Shown: positions 6,412 through 10,051 of the stretch, piece after piece
How the letters are laid out: the number at the start of each line of letters is the position of its first letter
How positions within the stretch are numbered: the first letter of the stretch is position 1
From: Bondarzewia mesenterica
Lineage: Eukaryota > Basidiomycota > Agaricomycetes > Russulales > Bondarzewiaceae
Assembly: GCA_004802705.1 (NCBI GenBank)
Contig: SGPL01000863.1
Coordinates: 1-10,051, forward strand
Reading direction: 5' to 3'
Length of the DNA stretch: 10,051 bases
Translations under genes and position numbers: made by a program
The notes under the pieces: generated by a model
What the model was told of the DNA's origin: nothing
What the model saw: only the letters and a program-made list of their open reading frames with translations
The model's database searches: none

Positions 6412-9400
6412 ATGGTGGACCTACTGCATCCCCACAGTACTAAGCAGTATCGGCTGTGCCCTTGCGTAAAATGCAAGCTGACTGGCCAGTATCACCTACC
6501 GCCAACAATCCGCAATCACCTTCTGAAAGATCAGACATCAGGAACGTCTCGGGGATTGACTCGAAGCTCAGACCTTCTGGAACAGACGACAATCTCGAAG
6601 TCTGGTACTTCTCCTGATCTTGTCATCTCAGGCTCTGGCTTGTCTAGTACTCGGGCTTCTACTCCAAGATTTGACTCAGAATATGAGGACTTGCCACCTT
6701 AATCCTCTTTACCCCTGCCATTTTTAGACTCTGACGATGAACAGAATGAACCATCGAACCCCTTGCAGATTGGGGTTCAATATTTGTCCAGTGAGTGTAC
6801 AACTTTGTCTAAGTGCCGCTTACATGCACGACTCACTGCCAATATGAATACAGAACCATTTCACCATAGTTTTGACTCTGAAGACAACTCCAGTACTCTA
6901 GAGGATAACATTGATAAAGATGGCTACCGACACTGGCTGGACAAGCGTATCAAACATGAGACACTTCATGAATGGACAGCTTATTATGCTGAAAATGAAG
7001 ATGCTCACACCGAGGAAGATGAGAAAAACTCTGCCGAACAGCATATTGATTGGAACAGGACCCTTTATTTTGGCTCAACGATGCTGATATATATGCGCAT
7101 GATGATAACTATGGGCGAGCATCTCAGGCCCATGCTAATGAGGATAATGACTCAGACGACGACTCATCTGGTACTCTCCCACCTGCTTTCTCGAAACATC
7201 CAGCTATCCGCAATGCATATGTGCATGCATTTGTCAATGCTGCATTTCGTAGTGCAATGCACACTCAAACTCAAGACAATCTTATTGCTCAACGTGCTAC
7301 TATGCGTACATTGCTTCGAAGCATTCATGACCCTCAGGTGTCTGAGACTCTAGAATCTGACCTTGACGACATGGCTTTGACACTGAGAACACTCGAGAAA
7401 AGACTTGGAGTCGATCCCGATGATACGATCATTTACTTTATCTTTTGCCCTGAATGCTGGAAGAGCCATCCTTTGAGCAGTCTTCCTGACCTCTGTGGAC
7501 CTCACTGTCAGCATTCTGGTTGCTCAGGCTTACTGTACAAATCAAAGTGAACCTCTTCAGGCTCCAAAAAATGATACCCCACTAAACTCATGCCATACCA
7601 CTCTCTACAGAAGTCAATACAACGCTTTCTTCAGCGACCTGAAAAGTATCAAGAATGTCAACACTGGTGAAAAGAAGGTGATCATGACCTCTCATTGCCA
7701 ATCTCGCAGGAAGAATGGCTCAGAACTGTCAACCCATCAGCTCCAATGAAGGATATATCAGATGGGTGGATCTGGCAATCACTTCGCGCGGGAATAGCTC
7801 GGCAATGGAACTCAGATACTGAAGAGGTCAGCAATGTCGACACTGCCATGCACAACCGCTGCTTTGTTTCCCTTCCGTGTGGTTTAGTTTTTGGTATGAA
7901 CATTGACTGGTGCGCTCTCTTTTTCTTCTGCTCTCAAGATCTTGTCACTTACAGGTGATAATTTATAGGTTTTCTAGTAAAAAACATGGTACTCACTCAT
8001 CCGGAGCTGTATTCATCACAATTTAAAACCTCCCTCATGCCAAATGATTCCTGCGCGAGAATATATTTCTTATTGCAATGCTCCCAGGTCCTCATGAGCC
8101 GAACATGAAACAGCTCAATGGTTTGCTAGAGCTGCTTGTGGTCAATGAGCTTCAGAAGTTAGAGTCCGGTGAGTCTCATGCGTCATTTCAGATTGTTGAT
8201 ATCTGATTCACTATGTCTATAAGATTAATGTTTCATGTTTATGGACACATGCAAAAGGAGCTCGTGCATGGTACCCTACCTGCAGCAACATGTGATACTC
8301 CCGCACGTCTCAAAGTTGGTGGTTTTCCATCACAATCTTCAGAAGAATTCCTATGCTACTGCTGTGACAAGCCTTTCTCGTCGCTGACACAACCACATTG
8401 TTTCGATCGAGACAGTCATTTTCTAATTATATATGTGCCAATGGCTTATCATCTTTGAATCAACAATTTCAACCTCTAGCATTTGTGAATCGAGACTGGA
8501 GAGCTATGCTCAATACCAAGTTCTTGATTCACAATATCGACGACCCTACTGAAGCAGAGGACATTGAAGAAGAACACGGGTATTCTTTCTCAATCTTTGA
8601 CACCTTGCCTAACTGGCAGGGACCTCTCAGTCTTTTGATTGAGCTTATGCACATGTTCTATCTGGGTAAGTTGAAGTATCTTTGTCCACTTATTTCGACG
8701 TGCTAAAGTAGTAATGTTATAGGCATCACAGAACACGTCCATCGCAAGGTTCTTATTGACGGTGGTATGTTTGTCGGAACTAAAAAATGAGGCGAGATAT
8801 CACCCGGTGATCAACTTGAAGCATTCTTGAGGGATTTGTGGGTCCCAGGAACACTTGAACGTCTCAATCCGAAGGTAATCCCTTTTTGTTGTTTTGATAA
8901 AAGTGCGTGATGAACGACTGATATCATCCAGATTGCGACAGGTGGAGGACGCCCCAAAGCTAATGACTGGAGGAACCTTGTGACAGTATACCCTGTCACA
9001 CTTGCTGTCATCTGGGACATGTGAGATAGGGATTATGACGATGAAGCTCGTGTAGCACGCAAGAAATCCAAGGTTCACCAAGCTCAAGAGAAGAGAGATG
9101 CATTGCTGCAAAAATGACGACTACAACACCTGGCATGACAATCTGATATGGACGCTGATAATCTTCAAGACTTGGACAACATTCAAACCAGTCGCAATTT
9201 CTTTGATCATTATAGAAATGTAATGCATACCTGTGCCGCTCTTCGCATTCTTGGCTCTCGCTCAGTCTCACTATAGGACGCGGAATGTGCACAAGAGTTT
9301 CTTTCTCAGGCATTTCAATCTTGGGCATCTATGGCTTGTCATCTTGTTCCAAACTTTCACGGATTAATGCACACACTCGAATATGTTGCCACCTTTGGAT

Positions 9401-10051
9401 CTACTTATGCCATTGCTGTCTGGGCTTATGAGCATTGCATGAGCATTTTGGGACGATTCAATACAAATAGACGTGTGGGTGGTGAGTTGGAATGCACATT
9501 GATGTGTGGCTGATGGAAAACATTGCGGTGCTAAGAACTGGTATAATCATTTTTCTTTCTTTGTGAGCAACACTGATTGAGCTTGATTTAATAGGTCCGA
9601 CATCTTCAAGACCTCCCCAATAAAACACAGGAAGATATAGAGGCAATTGATGCTCTATTATCGGCAATGAAGGGTGGAGCAGAGGGTGAACATCAGCGAG
9701 GGACGCTAATGAATTATCTTGCATCTGTCGCTCAGGCAGATGAGCTTGGTTATTTTTCCATTTCTCTACTTAAATTTATGCGTGTTTGACTTCTCTTTTT
9801 TGATAGTGACCTCTCGACTGCAATACCACAAGCGCTGCTCCTCAATCGATCTCCACGTGAGGGTTCATATCCCTTAATTCTCAACTATCTGTGATAGCTA
9901 TTCCCGAATCGGTCTATTATTTCTAACCGTGGTGCTTCACGAGATGGTCTAGTATTCTACTCACACGATGTTGCTTCCTATTCTACCATGAAGATCCAAG
10001 GCATTAAGTACGGCATATCATTACACCAGCATGGGCAAAGCTTCTGCTATG
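6412..10051 (+). pseudogene. Plavaka-type (CACTA/EnSpm-like) transposase, degraded, 3' end beyond window
   Basis: DDE-type cut-and-paste transposase remnant. The start chosen is ATG 6412, 15 codons before a CPCVKC zinc-like motif (6457-6474); ATG 6337 is also possible. In order: FSKHPAIRNAYVHAFV (from about 7185), a Cys cluster ending CSGLLY (to about 7540), MKDISDGWIW, MNIDWF with a putative catalytic Asp, GAVFITI and LPGPHEPNM, CDTPARLKVGGFPSQS with CYCC, ELMHMFYLG, FLRDLWVPGTLERLNP, GGGRPKANDW, PNFHGLMHTLEYVATFG, FNTNRRVGGELE and a C-terminal IQGIKYG. Introns that restore frame: 7910-7968 (completes TG|G of DWF), 8415-8479 (weak GTCATT donor), 8666-8722, 8875-8931 and 9541-9594. In-frame stops: 6700, 7548, 7572, 7668, 8024, 8045, 8788, 9022, 9115, 9136, 9274, 9511 and 9532. 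There is a one-base frame change near 7050, and frames are uncertain near 8169-8223 and after 9749. Not functional. Confidence 0.9.

Larger units (their letters stand above)
5455..10051 (+). mobile_element. Probable CACTA-like DNA transposon, left boundary uncertain, right end outside
   Basis: The transposase remnant implies a class II element covering at least 6412-10051. The AT-rich block at 5455 is taken as a tentative left limit because composition changes there; the true end could lie anywhere between about 4290 and 6300. I found no convincing CACTA/CACTG-type terminus or target-site duplication on the left, and the right terminus is outside the window, so terminal inverted repeats cannot be compared. 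Confidence 0.4.

Noticed and set aside
7548..9138. TGA recoding (TGA read as an amino acid)
   Set aside because: TAA/TAG stops and frame changes also occur, and CGA-to-TGA deamination explains the TGAs more simply. Nuclear fungal genes are not known to do this.
6412..10051. KDZ (Kyakuja-Dileera-Zisupton) transposase
   Set aside because: The order of motifs (CPCVKC, DWF, LPGPHEP, CDTPA-CYCC, MHMFYLG, FNTN...GELE) matches the Plavaka/CACTA type and not KDZ as I know it.

Overview
The window looks like nuclear DNA of a filamentous basidiomycete, most likely an agaricomycete. It has predicted introns of about 49-66 bp with GT...AG ends and CTNAY-type branch sites. It contains fragments of conserved eukaryotic genes (carnitine acyltransferase, an Est1/SMG-like protein, a long coiled-coil protein) and a degraded transposase of the Plavaka (CACTA/EnSpm-like) type common in mushroom genomes. 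I see no intact protein-coding gene, no RNA gene and no CRISPR array. All gene identities are from recognised motifs, not from a search.

Left part (1-4289), relatively GC-rich, every recognisable gene on the minus strand. Reading the minus strand from right to left: a carnitine acyltransferase fragment (copy 2, 4289-3683) abuts an Est1/SMG-like fragment (3682-3360). Next is an unassigned stretch (3359-2621). Then comes a second carnitine acyltransferase fragment (copy 1, about 2620-1909) abutting a long coiled-coil gene resembling fungal CLIP-170/CAP-Gly proteins (1908-1, running off the left edge). The two carnitine acyltransferase segments are a direct duplication of about 608 bp, 1.77 kb apart. 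Both stop at the same base on the side where they meet two unrelated genes. All pieces carry stops or frameshifts.

Middle part (4290-6400): no convincing gene. It has a degenerate repeat field built on AGATCT and CAATATC words (about 4400-4740), a stretch with four CTGGTGGA words and two small palindromes (5179-5405), and a very AT-rich block (about 5455-5765). A stretch with a TATA-like element (6031) lies just upstream of the transposase.

Right part (6412-10051, plus strand): a transposase pseudogene running off the right edge. Its domains can be followed in order through at least five recognisable introns. It is broken by about a dozen in-frame stops, nearly all explainable by C-to-T change (CGA to TGA, CAA/CAG to TAA/TAG), and by very few indels. 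The main points of interest are the chimeric, duplicated host-gene fragments next to a transposon, and the one-sided TGA-rich decay of the transposase.
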